This document shows, piece by piece, positions 11,199-20,949 of a DNA stretch of 64,000 bases; positions within the stretch are counted from its first letter, which is position 1; every line of letters starts with the position of its first letter. The position numbers and the translations under genes are program-made. A model generated the notes under the pieces. That model was not told where the DNA came from. It made no database searches and worked only from the letters and a program-made list of their open reading frames with translations. Source of the stretch: an uncultured Nitrosomonas sp. (GTDB taxonomy: Bacteria > Pseudomonadota > Gammaproteobacteria > Burkholderiales > Nitrosomonadaceae); assembly GCA_949281375.1 (NCBI GenBank), contig CASDLT010000034.1, positions 1 through 64,000 of the forward strand, written 5' to 3'.

Positions 11199-11915
11199 TT
11201 AATGGTCAGCCTGATAGCTGATATTGATTCTGGTCACTATCTTGTCGATTTCACGACCATTTTCTTCAACTGACACGATGCGAACCGGAAGCATGTGGTT
11301 ATTCAATGCTAGCCATAACTTTCTCTTCAGCTTGGATCGCTTTTCCTCCTGGCGGGTTAGTACCATTGTTTCCATTTTTCCTATCGGCGTATCCAAGATC
11401 TCCTTGGTAATTTTGTAATGAGATAGTCCCAGGCCTTGTCCGTTGATGACATAACGATCAAGGTGATGTTTGGGAAGCGGAGTGAATATGAAGTTATACG
11501 ATAGACTTAACCGATCGATTCCATCCGCTGGTAATTTTTCATGTACTTCCTGTCCGTTGTGCTGCAACGTGACCATATGTTTTTCCCAATCAAATACGGC
11601 GAGATTGGGCTCATTTTTTCCTCTTTTTTCATATGTGCGGGTGGGACGCAGGCCTTTCTTGGTAATGATGCCTTCGCTGCGGCGAATGATAACGTTGGGT
11701 TCCAGGAGTTTGAACATGCCTGTCGCCTGAGCCTCGCTGTTAATGATATAGCTAAGACCCTGCTTGGTGTGTGTAATGTCCATTGCTTCCTTGATTTCTC
11801 CTTCACCAATATCAGTTTTTACGTCATAACTGATCTCTATGCGTGATGGAATATCGGTAGCAAATGCATGAACACACGACAGCCATGTGAAAAGAACCGC
11901 GGCAAGAAATTTCAT
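11199..11915 (-). CDS. DUF3108 domain-containing secreted protein
   Basis: The 238-residue protein starts with a signal peptide (FLAAVLFTWLSCVHAFA) and otherwise consists of a DUF3108 domain, a beta-rich periplasmic domain of unknown function. Family features are the opening ISYDVKTDIGEGEIKE, an internal GMFKLLEP segment and the closing RIVSVEENGREIDKIVTR. Its ATG overlaps the purN stop by 4 bases. This purM-purN-DUF3108 order is common in betaproteobacteria, but the link to purine synthesis is unexplained. Confidence 0.85.
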   Translation of the reverse strand: MKFLAAVLFTWLSCVHAFATDIPSRIEISYDVKTDIGEGEIKEAMDITHTKQGLSYIINSEAQATGMFKLLEPNVIIRRSEGIITKKGLRPTRTYEKRGKNEPNLAVFDWEKHMVTLQHNGQEVHEKLPADGIDRLSLSYNFIFTPLPKHHLDRYVINGQGLGLSHYKITKEILDTPIGKMETMVLTRQEEKRSKLKRKLWLALNNHMLPVRIVSVEENGREIDKIVTRINISYQADH

Positions 11916-12550
11916 TCAGATAACCCCGGGGAATAAACTGCTGCATCATGCGTGACACATGCCATGACCTCGACCCGATTTCCATCCAGACGAATGCGAT
12001 CTTCCATAAACCACTGCACTGCCTGGGGATAAATGCGGTGCTCTTGAAGTAATACCCGTGCGGCGAGTGACGCCTCAGTGTCGTGCGGCAGTACTGGGAT
12101 TGCGGCCTGAATCACAATGGGTCCATGATCAAGTCGGGGAGTGACGAAATGGACCGTGCAGCCATGGATCTTGATGCCTTCCTGCAAGGCTCTTGCATGC
12201 GTTTTCAAACCCGGAAATGCCGGTAATAAGGATGGATGAATATTCATCAATCGGCCCTGATAGCGCTGCACAAAGGAATCGCTCAATATGCGCATGAAGC
12301 CAGCCAATGCGATCAGTTTGGGCTGGCAGGCATCAATTTTTTCTGCCAATGCGCGATCGAAAATTTCACGGTCTGGATATGAACGATGGTCGAGGATAAT
12401 CGTCTCGACGTTACATTTCTTCGCAAATCCAATTCCTTCTGCTTCTGGATTATTGCTGATGACGGTAATTCGATCCTTAGGAATTCCAGCTTCCAATAGC
12501 GCTTGCATATTACTGCCGCGGCCAGAAATAAGAATGACCAGAGAATTCAT
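11912..12550 (-). CDS. purN: Phosphoribosylglycinamide formyltransferase
   Basis: PurN transfers a formyl group from 10-formyl-tetrahydrofolate to GAR, the third step of purine synthesis. The 212-residue product has ISGRGSNMQAL at the N-terminus, the catalytic Asn and His in NIHPSLLPAFPGL near residue 107, and the catalytic Asp in TPRLDHGPIVIQ near 145. The ATG at 12550 matches the family start; the open frame runs further upstream from a TTG but adds an unrelated stretch. It follows purM by 22 bases and overlaps the DUF3108 gene by 4. Confidence 0.96.
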   Translation of the reverse strand: MNSLVILISGRGSNMQALLEAGIPKDRITVISNNPEAEGIGFAKKCNVETIILDHRSYPDREIFDRALAEKIDACQPKLIALAGFMRILSDSFVQRYQGRLMNIHPSLLPAFPGLKTHARALQEGIKIHGCTVHFVTPRLDHGPIVIQAAIPVLPHDTEASLAARVLLQEHRIYPQAVQWFMEDRIRLDGNRVEVMACVTHDAAVYSPGLSE

Positions 12551-12572
12551 GTTGCGATTATATAAAGCCCGT

Positions 12573-13658
12573 TTACACCAATAGCGTGGCTGCTTGTCCG
12601 GGTAAACGAATCCCGATTTCACCAATTTCCCAGGCTGTTTCGCCCTCGTTGCGCAGGATGTTCAAGGTATTGCCGACATGCTCGGGCGCAATGACCACCA
12701 CCATGCCAATACCACAATTGAATACTCGTGCCATTTCCTCATCACTGACATTGCCCTGACGCTGAAGCCATTGAAACAATGGTGGGACGGGCCATGCGTC
12801 TCTGTGCAGAGTGGCTGTGACGGCATCAGGGAGAATGCGTGGCACATTTCCAGTCATTCCTCCACCGGTAATGTGCGCTAATCCTTTGACAGGCAATTGC
12901 TTGATCAGTGCCAAGAGGGATTTCACATAAATATGGGTTGGAGTCATAATCGTGTCGGCAAGGGTTTTGCCATCAAAATCCATCGACAAATCGGCTGAGC
13001 AATGGTCAATAATTTTGCGGATCAAGGAATAACCGTTGGAATGAGCGCCGCTTGAGGCCAGACCTAACACTATATCGCCTTCCTGTATCGTAGCACCACT
13101 GATGATACGCTCTTTTTCGACAACACCGACAGCAAATCCTGCAAGATCATATTCATCAGCGGGATACATACCCGGCATTTCTGCCGTTTCTCCACCGATC
13201 AATGCGCAACCGGCCAGTTCGCAGCCGCGTGCAATACCTCGAATGACTTTCGTTGCCGTGTCGACCTGTAATTTTCCGCAAGCGAAATAATCCAGGAAAA
13301 ATAAGGGTTCCGCGCCTTGAACCAGGATATCGTTGACGCTCATAGCGACGAGATCGATGCCTATGTTGTCATGCTGATCGAGTTGAAATGCAAGTTTGAG
13401 CTTGGTGCCGACGCCATCAGTACCCGAAACGAGCACAGGATGCTGGTAATGCCGGGAGATTTCGAACAATGCACCAAATCCGCCTATTCCGGTAAGTACC
13501 TCGGGACGCAGGGTGCGTGCGGCAAAAGGTTTGATGTTCTCAACCAACTGATCGCCTGCATTGATATCGACGCCGGCATCTCGATAGGACAAGGAAGTGG
13601 TTTGGGGATGATCTGAACGGGTTATAGTCAAGTTGAAGGCTCTCGCGGTTACGGGCAA
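12573..13658 (-). CDS. purM: Phosphoribosylformylglycinamidine cyclo-ligase (AIR synthetase)
   Basis: PurM closes the imidazole ring of the purine pathway with ATP. The sequence carries [49 protein letters not shown] and [15 protein letters not shown], all typical of the family. The start is uncertain: no ATG lies near the expected position. The open frame begins at TTG 13658, with another TTG at 13631; homologues usually begin only a few residues before SLSYRDAG. It is first in the purM-purN-DUF3108 group. Confidence 0.95.
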   Translation of the reverse strand: MPVTARAFNLTITRSDHPQTTSLSYRDAGVDINAGDQLVENIKPFAARTLRPEVLTGIGGFGALFEISRHYQHPVLVSGTDGVGTKLKLAFQLDQHDNIGIDLVAMSVNDILVQGAEPLFFLDYFACGKLQVDTATKVIRGIARGCELAGCALIGGETAEMPGMYPADEYDLAGFAVGVVEKERIISGATIQEGDIVLGLASSGAHSNGYSLIRKIIDHCSADLSMDFDGKTLADTIMTPTHIYVKSLLALIKQLPVKGLAHITGGGMTGNVPRILPDAVTATLHRDAWPVPPLFQWLQRQGNVSDEEMARVFNCGIGMVVVIAPEHVGNTLNILRNEGETAWEIGEIGIRLPGQAATLLV

Positions 13659-14230
13659 TTGATTTACAAGTCTGTAATTTTACCGCAAATGGCAGTGACG
13701 TAGCTCATTGAGATTTATATTCTAATGGCGGGATATGACGTCAGTTACCGAAAATAAGGCCATTCAGCAATATTCGTCTTTTAGGCAGCAGAAATCATTT
13801 CTTACGAAAATGGGTTGATCTCACTGTTTTATATTGATTTATCAGGATGGATCGACTGAATGCGGGTCTTTGTTGATCTGAATGTGAGTTATGTAATAGA
13901 TGAAAAGTCCCTGAAGGTGTAAAGTTCATGATTACTCGATCTACTGTTGGTTCAAAGGCTATTTGGAATTTGCAGGTTTCTGATCGAATTCCTGCAACAT
14001 TATGATCTGAAATGGATTCTTCTGTTATGATCGGTTCGAATGTTAAGCGCATAAAAGATCCATTCTGATCGGAATTCAGTGTGCGGACAGCAAATGAAAA
14101 TTTTCCAGGTGTTGTAATGCAGAAAACTCGATCGCGGCATGGGAGTCCGATGAAAAATTTCATCAAGTTGTGATGAGTCTAATTTTTAACATTGCAAATC
14201 AAACAAGTTCATGCGAATGGGGAGATTATC
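13659..14230. other. Divergent intergenic region
   Basis: This stretch of about 570 bases separates leftward purM from the rightward di-heme cytochrome gene and should hold both promoters. A 123-codon leftward frame at 13795-14166 has no ribosome site and no recognisable domain, and I doubt it is a gene. Short AT-rich tracts are present but no clear operator. Confidence 0.4.
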
Positions 14231-16291
14231 GTGAAACAATATGTTGTGGTGACAAAAAAACGGCTGGTGTTTTTTGGCTTGGCAGGTATTATTTTTGCGG
14301 CCATATTGGGTGCTTGCACACTGATTCCGGAAACGGATCCCAATCGCGGTGCCACCACTGTCAAACAGGATTCATTTGGAGACAGTTATACGAGCATTCA
14401 GTATTTGAATCAAGGTTGGGATATCACGGACAGCTTGTGGTTCTACACCACGACACAAGGATCGAACCTAATGCCCTATGATTTTTTCATGGTGCTGGAG
14501 AAGCCGGGAAAATCTGAACTCTTCCGTTCGGATGAGACTATGAATTTCTATCGGTATTTGCCGCAGAAAGCGACGCCAACGAATCCGGATGCATTGCCGG
14601 TGGGCTGGGTCAAGGACACCTATAAAGGAAAGGAATATGTGGGTTTGACATGCGCGGCTTGTCATACCGGACAAATCAATTATAACGGCATAGGAATTCG
14701 CATTGATGGCGGCCCTGCTAATGCGGACATGGAAACTATCATGAAAGATATTGCCAAGGCCATGAAGCATGTTGCGAAGGATGAAGAAGCGAGGAACCGC
14801 TTTGTCAAGAATGTACTGGCCCGAGGTAAATACACGTCGGAAAGCGATGTGATCGCTGATTTGAATCGCTATACGCAACGCCTGATCAGCTATATTGATA
14901 TCAATCGCAGCGATGTCGCCTACGGATATGCGCGACTGGACGCTTTTGGCCGCATCTATAACCGGGTGCTGGAGCATTTGGTCAATGAACGGGTGCTGAA
15001 AGAATTATTGGTCGAAGGCAAGATCATGGGCGATGAAAAAATGACCGAAGAAGAATTCCTCACCATCGTTCAGAATGTCGACAAGGTCATGACCGGCGAT
15101 CAACGCGACAGTGTGGTTGAGCGTCTCACCAAGACGCTGGATGGATGGCAATTGGGCAGGTTGCGTGAAAAATTATTCAACAAACCCAATGCGCCGGTCA
15201 GTTATCCATTTTTATGGGATATCGCCCAGCATGACTATGTTCAATGGAATGGCCTGGCCGACAATGCCGGTCTAGGGCCGGTGGGACGCAATACCGGCGA
15301 AGTGATCGGCGTCCTGGGTACGCTGGATTGGAAAGAACAGAAAAATACGACCTTATCAACATTGATCGGTAAAACTGATATCGATTTCACATCGTCAGTC
15401 AATGTTCATAACTTGCGAAAAATTGAAAATCATTTGACCAAACTGCAATCTCCAGAATGGCCTGAAGAAATTCTCGGAAAAATTGACAGGCAGAGCGCTT
15501 TGCGCGGTAAAGTTCTGTTCAATGAATATTGCGCGAGTTGTCATACCGGCATTGATAGATCCGATCCAGGGCGTCGCGTCGTGGCCAAAATGTCGCGTGT
15601 AAGTGATGTTGGAACGGATCTCGCCATGGCGAGCAACAGTATCAGTTACAAAGGCTATTCGGGAATTCTGCGCAACAGCTATGTCAGCGTGGGTATTGGC
15701 GATATCTTGCTGGATCAGGAAGCGCCCGTTGCGGCTTTGCTCACCAAGGCAACGTTGAATGTGGTAGCGACACCTGACGCTGACAAGTGGTTTGTGGAGC
15801 GTTGGGGTGACTGGATCTGGGATATTGGTTCTGCATTTTTTCACAATCAGATCAGGCCTTCGCTCAAACATGGGGACTACGACCCCGATACCACGGTAAA
15901 TCCACTGGCTTCGATCAATTCCTACAAGGCCAGGCCACTCAACGGCATTTGGGCGACGGCGCCGTATCTTCATAATGGGTCCGTACCAACATTATATGAT
16001 TTGTTACTGCCCAAGAAGCGAGATGGCGATCCAGACGATGGCGAATACCGGCCTGAAGAATTTCAAGTAGGATCGCGGGAATTTGATCCGGTTAAAGTTG
16101 GGTTGAAAAGCACTGGATACAAGGGTTTCACGTTCAGGACGACGAATTCGCGGGGCGAAGCCATTCGAGGCAATAGCAATGCTGGGCATGAATATACTAC
16201 CGGCGGAACCGCGCAGCTCGACGGTAAAATATTGAGGCCACTTAATAAAGATGAGCGGCTGGATCTGCTTGAATATCTAAAGACCCTCTAG
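14231..16291 (+). CDS. RoxA-like di-heme cytochrome c lipoprotein
   Basis: This is a large c-type cytochrome of the di-heme cytochrome c peroxidase superfamily. The closest known architecture is RoxA-type rubber oxygenase and the Pseudomonas 10S fatty-acid dioxygenase. Heme sites are CAACHTGQ near residue 145 and CASCHTGID near 435. The closing GIWATAPYLHNGSVPTLYDL and GSREFDPVKVG are typical of that branch. The N-terminus ends in a lipobox (LGAC), so it is probably anchored at the outer face of a membrane. GTG 14231 is chosen because GGGGAG lies 6 bases upstream. A P450 gene follows after 49 bases. Substrate unknown. Confidence 0.8.
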   Translation: MKQYVVVTKKRLVFFGLAGIIFAAILGACTLIPETDPNRGATTVKQDSFGDSYTSIQYLNQGWDITDSLWFYTTTQGSNLMPYDFFMVLEKPGKSELFRSDETMNFYRYLPQKATPTNPDALPVGWVKDTYKGKEYVGLTCAACHTGQINYNGIGIRIDGGPANADMETIMKDIAKAMKHVAKDEEARNRFVKNVLARGKYTSESDVIADLNRYTQRLISYIDINRSDVAYGYARLDAFGRIYNRVLEHLVNERVLKELLVEGKIMGDEKMTEEEFLTIVQNVDKVMTGDQRDSVVERLTKTLDGWQLGRLREKLFNKPNAPVSYPFLWDIAQHDYVQWNGLADNAGLGPVGRNTGEVIGVLGTLDWKEQKNTTLSTLIGKTDIDFTSSVNVHNLRKIENHLTKLQSPEWPEEILGKIDRQSALRGKVLFNEYCASCHTGIDRSDPGRRVVAKMSRVSDVGTDLAMASNSISYKGYSGILRNSYVSVGIGDILLDQEAPVAALLTKATLNVVATPDADKWFVERWGDWIWDIGSAFFHNQIRPSLKHGDYDPDTTVNPLASINSYKARPLNGIWATAPYLHNGSVPTLYDLLLPKKRDGDPDDGEYRPEEFQVGSREFDPVKVGLKSTGYKGFTFRTTNSRGEAIRGNSNAGHEYTTGGTAQLDGKILRPLNKDERLDLLEYLKTL

Positions 16292-16340
16292 TTTGCGCAG
16301 ATTTCTTCAGCGTTCTTCACTCATGAAAGGGAGTAATGCA

Positions 16341-17618
16341 ATGAATACCAGTACAAATTATCTTGAGCAGTATGATGCGGCCCCTGATGCAGAGAAATTT
16401 CCTATGGTGCGCCGCTGGATCGATACCGAGCCACTGCCGTTTTTTAAAGAATTACGCGCTCAACGTCCCATTTTGGTGACGCCGACATGTACGCTGGTGA
16501 CTCGTTTCGACGATGTCCGGGAAATCCTGAAAATGTACAAGGTTTTTACTGTCAAGCCGTACGTTCCAAAAATGGCTAATTATCTGATGATGCACGACGA
16601 TGATGCATTGCATACCCGGGAGAAATCCCTTATGCAGTTCATGCTGAACCGTGACGACCTACCCAGAGTGCGCGCGATGGTAGGAGATATTTCGCAGGCA
16701 ATTCTGGCTAAGGCGGATGGTCAGATCGAGATTGTGAACGAGTTCTGCCGTATGGTGCCTGCGACCCTGGTGCAGGATTATTTCGGGCTAACGGGCGCCA
16801 AAAAAGAGGATTTGATTGAGTGGTCCTATTGGAATCAATACGATACTTTTCATAATCATCCCTTTGATCTCTTGCCGGCGGAATTGTCTCAACAGATCAT
16901 CGATCGTCATGCCGAGACGTCGAAGAAGCTCGGCAGCTATATCACTATGCTGATCGCGAAACGGCTTTTTGCAGTCAAAGCCGAGAAACTGACGTTTTCA
17001 ACGATTATCAGACTCCGGGATGATATCGTGACTCGCATGCTGCGCACCAGTTTCGCTAAAGAACTGGATTTTGACATCCAGCGCCTGGGAACGAATGCGG
17101 GCGGTCTTCTGATTGGAGCAATAGAAACAACTTCTCAGGCGGTGGCTCAGGTATTGAATTATTTATTCCAGCATACTGAATGGTTGATGACTGCTAAAAC
17201 GGCCGCTCAGAAGGAAGATCCTGCGGAGTTCGACGGTATCGTCTGGGAAGCCCTGCGTTTCGTGCCAATTACTCCCTATCTGTTTCGTATCACCGCCAGC
17301 GATTATGCGGCAGCTAAAGGCACGGATCATGAGACGGTATTGCGTGCCGGAACCTATGTGTTGCCAGTGACGCTGTCGGCAATGTTTGATGAGCGGGCGT
17401 TTGATTCACCAGATAGCTTCATCCCACAACGCAACTGGTATAACTATTTTCATTTTGGGTTTGGTAACCATGAGTGCCTGGGACGCTATGTAGGCATGGT
17501 AATGATCCCGGAAATGGTACGTCAGGTGCTATTGAGAAAAGATATTGATCAGAAAGGCAGTATGGATTATAAGGCGGGGCCTTTTCCTGAATCGTATCAA
17601 CTATCGTGGACTGTGTAG
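16341..17618 (+). CDS. Cytochrome P450
   Basis: The 425-residue product carries the heme-thiolate loop FGFGNHECLG near residue 380 (F-x2-G-x3-C-x-G, Cys as iron ligand). It also has the I-helix oxygen-activation segment LIGAIETTSQ near 255 and the K-helix E-x-x-R as EALR. The start at ATG 16341 follows AAGGGAG by 7 bases. No ferredoxin or reductase partner lies nearby. It sits 49 bases after the RoxA-like cytochrome gene on the same strand, so the two oxidative enzymes are probably co-expressed. Substrate cannot be inferred. Confidence 0.92.
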   Translation: MNTSTNYLEQYDAAPDAEKFPMVRRWIDTEPLPFFKELRAQRPILVTPTCTLVTRFDDVREILKMYKVFTVKPYVPKMANYLMMHDDDALHTREKSLMQFMLNRDDLPRVRAMVGDISQAILAKADGQIEIVNEFCRMVPATLVQDYFGLTGAKKEDLIEWSYWNQYDTFHNHPFDLLPAELSQQIIDRHAETSKKLGSYITMLIAKRLFAVKAEKLTFSTIIRLRDDIVTRMLRTSFAKELDFDIQRLGTNAGGLLIGAIETTSQAVAQVLNYLFQHTEWLMTAKTAAQKEDPAEFDGIVWEALRFVPITPYLFRITASDYAAAKGTDHETVLRAGTYVLPVTLSAMFDERAFDSPDSFIPQRNWYNYFHFGFGNHECLGRYVGMVMIPEMVRQVLLRKDIDQKGSMDYKAGPFPESYQLSWTV

Positions 17619-17727
17619 TAGCGCGGTTGTTTGACAGGAAGTAATGCGTTGAAAATATATAAAAAAAGCCAGTGTTCTATAGCCAGGGTTGTTGCAATTT
17701 GGCGGTAGAACACTGGGTGGTTGGCAC

Positions 17728-17919
17728 CTAATAATTTGATTTGTCTTCTGTAGATCTCGCTTTACCGCCGCCTTCCTGGTCCCCTGATGGAATTTGGTGG
17801 AAAGGCTGTATGGTTTTGCCATACGCGTCAGGATCGGGGCTTTCGGGCGCGGTCGGTTTGCCTCCGCAGGCAACTAAGGCGATCACAGCGGATGCTACAA
17901 ATAAATATCTGATTCTCAT
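17728..17919 (-). CDS. Small lipoprotein of unknown function
   Basis: The 63-residue protein is a signal peptide with a lipobox (VIALVAC, Cys 18) followed by about 45 polar residues rich in Pro, Gly, Asp and Glu. After processing it would be a short lipid-anchored tail. It resembles the short LptM-like lipoproteins only in layout, and I do not assign it to them. It converges on the P450 gene. Confidence 0.65.
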   Translation of the reverse strand: MRIRYLFVASAVIALVACGGKPTAPESPDPDAYGKTIQPFHQIPSGDQEGGGKARSTEDKSNY

Positions 17920-18039
17920 ATAAAACCTTTAATTATTAATTGATGGTTGACTTATTTTTTTTACGACGGTTACAGATTACCGACTATACCTGTCAGAAGT
18001 TTTGATCTTGATCAAGCTAGCATAAAAATAGTAAGGTTC

Positions 18040-18783
18040 ATGGAAGGGATAAAGCTGCGCTTTTATCAATCATTGAATGACTTCATTCGACCGGCATTGC
18101 GCTATGTCGAAATCAACCATCCTTTGCATCGAAAAACCTCGGTCAAGGACATGATTGAGTCTTTTCATGTGCCTCACACTGAAGTTGAATACATTTTCGT
18201 CAATGGCAAGCTGGTGGATTTCAGCCATGCCGTGCAAAAAGGCGATGATATTCAGGTTTATCCTGCCGGTGAGGATTGGATTACCGCAGGATTGCCTCGG
18301 CTTCGACCCGAATTACCCACACCGCTCAAATTCATTGTGGATGTCAATCTGGGTAAACTAGCGCGCAATTTGAGATTGCTGGGAATGGATTGCCGTTATC
18401 ACAACGATTATGGCGATGACACCATCGCTCGAATTTCCAGTGAAGAACAAAGAATCGTCCTTACACGTGATCGCTCGCTGTTACGACGGAAAATCATTCT
18501 CTATGGGTACTATGTTCGTGCAGATTTGCCGGTCACTCAAACCAAAGAAGTTCTGCGCAGGTTTGACTTATATTCTCAACTTCAGCCACTGACGCGCTGT
18601 ACGCATTGCAACGGCGAGTTTGGCGAAGTCGACAAAAAAACAATCGAACATCGACTTCAGCCCTTGACCAAGCAGCATTATGAGCATTTCCTGATGTGTT
18701 CGAACTGCCAGCAGATCTATTGGCAAGGTGGCCATCGAGCCAATCTTCTAAATCTGATCAAAGCCCTATCCACCCCTGTATGA
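18040..18783 (+). CDS. Mut7-C domain protein with N-terminal ubiquitin-like domain
   Basis: Two parts are visible. Residues about 1-85 form a Mut7-C ubiquitin/ThiS-like beta-grasp domain (VNGKLVDFSHAVQKGDDIQVYP). Residues about 100-245 form a Mut7-C PIN-like domain with FIVDVNLGKLARNLRLLGMD, the acidic DYGDDTI and RIVLTRDRSLL, and a zinc ribbon of two Cys pairs (CTHCNGEFGE and CSNCQQIYW). Mut7-C proteins are predicted RNases; the bacterial role is unknown. I choose ATG 18040 since homology begins there; the frame continues upstream to 17947. Confidence 0.8.
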   Translation: MEGIKLRFYQSLNDFIRPALRYVEINHPLHRKTSVKDMIESFHVPHTEVEYIFVNGKLVDFSHAVQKGDDIQVYPAGEDWITAGLPRLRPELPTPLKFIVDVNLGKLARNLRLLGMDCRYHNDYGDDTIARISSEEQRIVLTRDRSLLRRKIILYGYYVRADLPVTQTKEVLRRFDLYSQLQPLTRCTHCNGEFGEVDKKTIEHRLQPLTKQHYEHFLMCSNCQQIYWQGGHRANLLNLIKALSTPV

Positions 18784-18848
18784 GGATGGTATGCCCGGTC
18801 GGTGGATTACGTGATGGGTTATGGCGTTAGAGTCGGCTATAAAGCCAT

Positions 18849-18997
18849 TAAGGAGCGCCGATTAATTCACTACACCAGCGAATGGTTTCATTGCGAGGTA
18901 CGCGCTTCTTCGCCTATCGTACTGAATGGTTTGGGTTGCTGCGTTTCGCGCACCTTACGCTTCATCTCATTCGCCGAATTAATCAGTATTTATCTGA
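18849..18997. repeat. MITE-like element, copy 1
   Basis: The left end contains GCCGATTAATTC and the right end CGCCGAATTAATCAGTATTT, which are inverted relative to each other. The inside (TCGCCTATCG, then TTGGGTTGC, CTTACGCTTCATCTC) matches the interior of the copies at 39665 and 45592. The element is about 150 bp and has no coding capacity of its own. It lies between two genes that converge on it. Confidence 0.75.
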
Positions 18998-19034
18998 GAA
19001 CGATGAGCACTTTTAGTGCTTGCTCAACGATAGA

Positions 19035-20309
19035 TCATGGTTTTTTGATACCTTCTGACTCGAACAGGGTTCGTACCGTCGTTTCATCGAATTGACCCGT
19101 CACGGCCCGACCCGAAATGCGTTGCCATTCGCATAACGCAGCACGAAGCTCTTTACTGAATCCGGCATTTGTCCGTGATTCGGGGATGCCCAGTATCCGT
19201 TGCAATCGTTCGATATCTTTCGTTTTTAATAGGTTGATTTCATAGTCGTTCAGTGCAGTATCATTTGCAGAAAAAGTGCCATCAGCGACGGGCGGAACAA
19301 TGACCTGAATCGTTGGTGAAGCTGGAATGAGTGCCGTTATTTTTGATTCTTCCGGTTTTTTACCCGTGCCGCGGATCGCAAAAAGATTCGACAGTGCGTC
19401 GAACCAGAAGGGCGCACCCAGGGTGCCAGCCAGTGCTGTCAAAAACCATCCAAACCAGCTCAAGAACGGGTTCTGTAAGGGTTGGTAAGCAATGGCGAAG
19501 TAGGAGGTGGCCTCGTCAGAGGGTACAACCCAGCCGATCGGCAATCCGAAACTTTTGAATTCCTGGATTTGATGATTCAATTGCTCGAGTTGATTTTTAA
19601 GCGCTTGGTTCTGGACAGCGTCATTGTTTTCGGATGCCTGATTCGTACTTTTTTCCGAAACCTTTTCCGCTACCTGCACCAGTCGAGCGGCAAGCTGCGG
19701 ATCATTTTGCAACCGCTGCACGATATATATGCTGTCGACGTTGAAAAGGACTGCGAGAAAAAATCCCAGAAAAAGCATGATCGCCTGAGTGCGGCGTTTG
19801 TACCATCCACCAACCCTATCCATCACTTCATTGAAGTGACTTTCTACCTTGGCCTTGAATTTTTCCATATCGCCATTGGCTTCATCCAGCATGGGGCCGA
19901 GCAATTTTCCCAACGACGAATCCCGATGATCGAGCTTCTGGCGTAACGATGACAAAGATCCGTTGGCCAACACCTGGACCAGCGCGGATGAAAAAGAGGC
20001 TGGAGAAATATAGGATGGTTTTGAGCCGGGCTGAGAAAGTGTATCGACCAAAGGATGGTCATAAAGTGCTCGTGTTAAGTGCGCTCCAGGCTTCAATGAG
20101 GGTTCTACGAATCCGAATTTGCGCAGTAACGAAACAGTGAAACGCTTGACGCCGCAGGCTTTTGGCAATTCCCCCAGCATCATCGCAATGCCTTCGTATA
20201 ACACCTTGCCGCGCATTTCAGCCATCTGTGCTATTAATTCGTTAATGCCGCTGATCAAGCCTGCGAAGAGCGCATAAATCAAGAAAATTGCAATAATGAT
20301 GTCAAGCAT
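19035..20309 (-). CDS. Membrane protein with C-terminal peptidoglycan-binding domain
   Basis: The 424-residue protein begins with a membrane segment (DIIIAIFLIYALFAGLISGI) and has another near residue 178 (IMLFLGFFLAVLFNV) and one near 285. A coiled region rich in Asn, Gln and Glu lies between these last two. The end (about 355-420) looks like a PG_binding_1 domain: NLLKTKDIERLQRILG, LRAALCEWQRISG, TGQFDETTVRTLF. It is probably an inner-membrane protein reaching towards the cell wall. AGGATAG precedes the ATG. The exact function is unknown. Confidence 0.7.
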   Translation of the reverse strand: MLDIIIAIFLIYALFAGLISGINELIAQMAEMRGKVLYEGIAMMLGELPKACGVKRFTVSLLRKFGFVEPSLKPGAHLTRALYDHPLVDTLSQPGSKPSYISPASFSSALVQVLANGSLSSLRQKLDHRDSSLGKLLGPMLDEANGDMEKFKAKVESHFNEVMDRVGGWYKRRTQAIMLFLGFFLAVLFNVDSIYIVQRLQNDPQLAARLVQVAEKVSEKSTNQASENNDAVQNQALKNQLEQLNHQIQEFKSFGLPIGWVVPSDEATSYFAIAYQPLQNPFLSWFGWFLTALAGTLGAPFWFDALSNLFAIRGTGKKPEESKITALIPASPTIQVIVPPVADGTFSANDTALNDYEINLLKTKDIERLQRILGIPESRTNAGFSKELRAALCEWQRISGRAVTGQFDETTVRTLFESEGIKKP

Positions 20310-20363
20310 CGCAGAACTATCCTCTGAGTGAGTTTAGGGGCCTCAAGCTCCTGCATGTAGCAT

Positions 20364-20735
20364 TCATTCGCACCGGTAAGCGTTGCCAATATGAATGATT
20401 TCTTTGCTGATGCCGGGAACTTCATATCTGCCGCTGGTGTTGGAATTGATGATATGCACTGTATCGGCGCCCAGCTTCTGAGTTTCCTCTTTTAAATGGT
20501 TTCTCGCTTTGATCAAACGGTCGACATAGGGAATATTATCATCCGCAGAACCATCGGGATTGGAAGAACCTTTAACTTTGCCGAGCAGTTCGCAGCCATC
20601 GAGGCTTTGATCGCCGACCACGATGATGACAGGTTTCGCAGCCACGGCGTGGGGCGATAGGCCCGAATATCCTAAGGTAATGATTACGGATAATATTTGC
20701 TTTGCTGCTGAACGCATTGTTCTTGAACTATTCAT
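20364..20735 (-). CDS. Secreted DUF4156-like protein
   Basis: After a signal peptide (SVIITLGYSGLSPHAVAA) the mature 90 residues contain CELLGKVKGSS, ARNHLKEETQKLGADTVHI and a C-terminal Cys (NAYRCE). This pattern of one early Cys, LGAxxV helix and one late Cys resembles DUF4156/RcsF-like envelope proteins. The assignment is by pattern only. AGGAGT lies a few bases before the ATG. It follows no other gene closely except the membrane protein 54 bases downstream. Confidence 0.6.
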   Translation of the reverse strand: MNSSRTMRSAAKQILSVIITLGYSGLSPHAVAAKPVIIVVGDQSLDGCELLGKVKGSSNPDGSADDNIPYVDRLIKARNHLKEETQKLGADTVHIINSNTSGRYEVPGISKEIIHIGNAYRCE

Positions 20736-20949
20736 GAATGACTCCTAGTTTATTCATATTCATAGAGTCTGATAGCTTAAGAATCACATAATTGCTCGTC
20801 AACACTCTTGGTGCGGTTTCCGCATCAGTGACATGATAGCAGCAGGGTGGGCAATGTTAAAAATAAAACCTGTACGGCCTTCTTATTGATTGATTTTAAG
20901 ATTTATCTTTGAGGTATATTTGACAGAAATTACTTACAGGAGTGGTAAA

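Noticed and set aside
13795-14166. 123-codon leftward frame
   Set aside because: No ribosome site, no signal or domain; it occupies a divergent promoter region.
15395-15973. 192-codon leftward frame
   Set aside because: It is antisense to the di-heme cytochrome gene, which has clear heme motifs.
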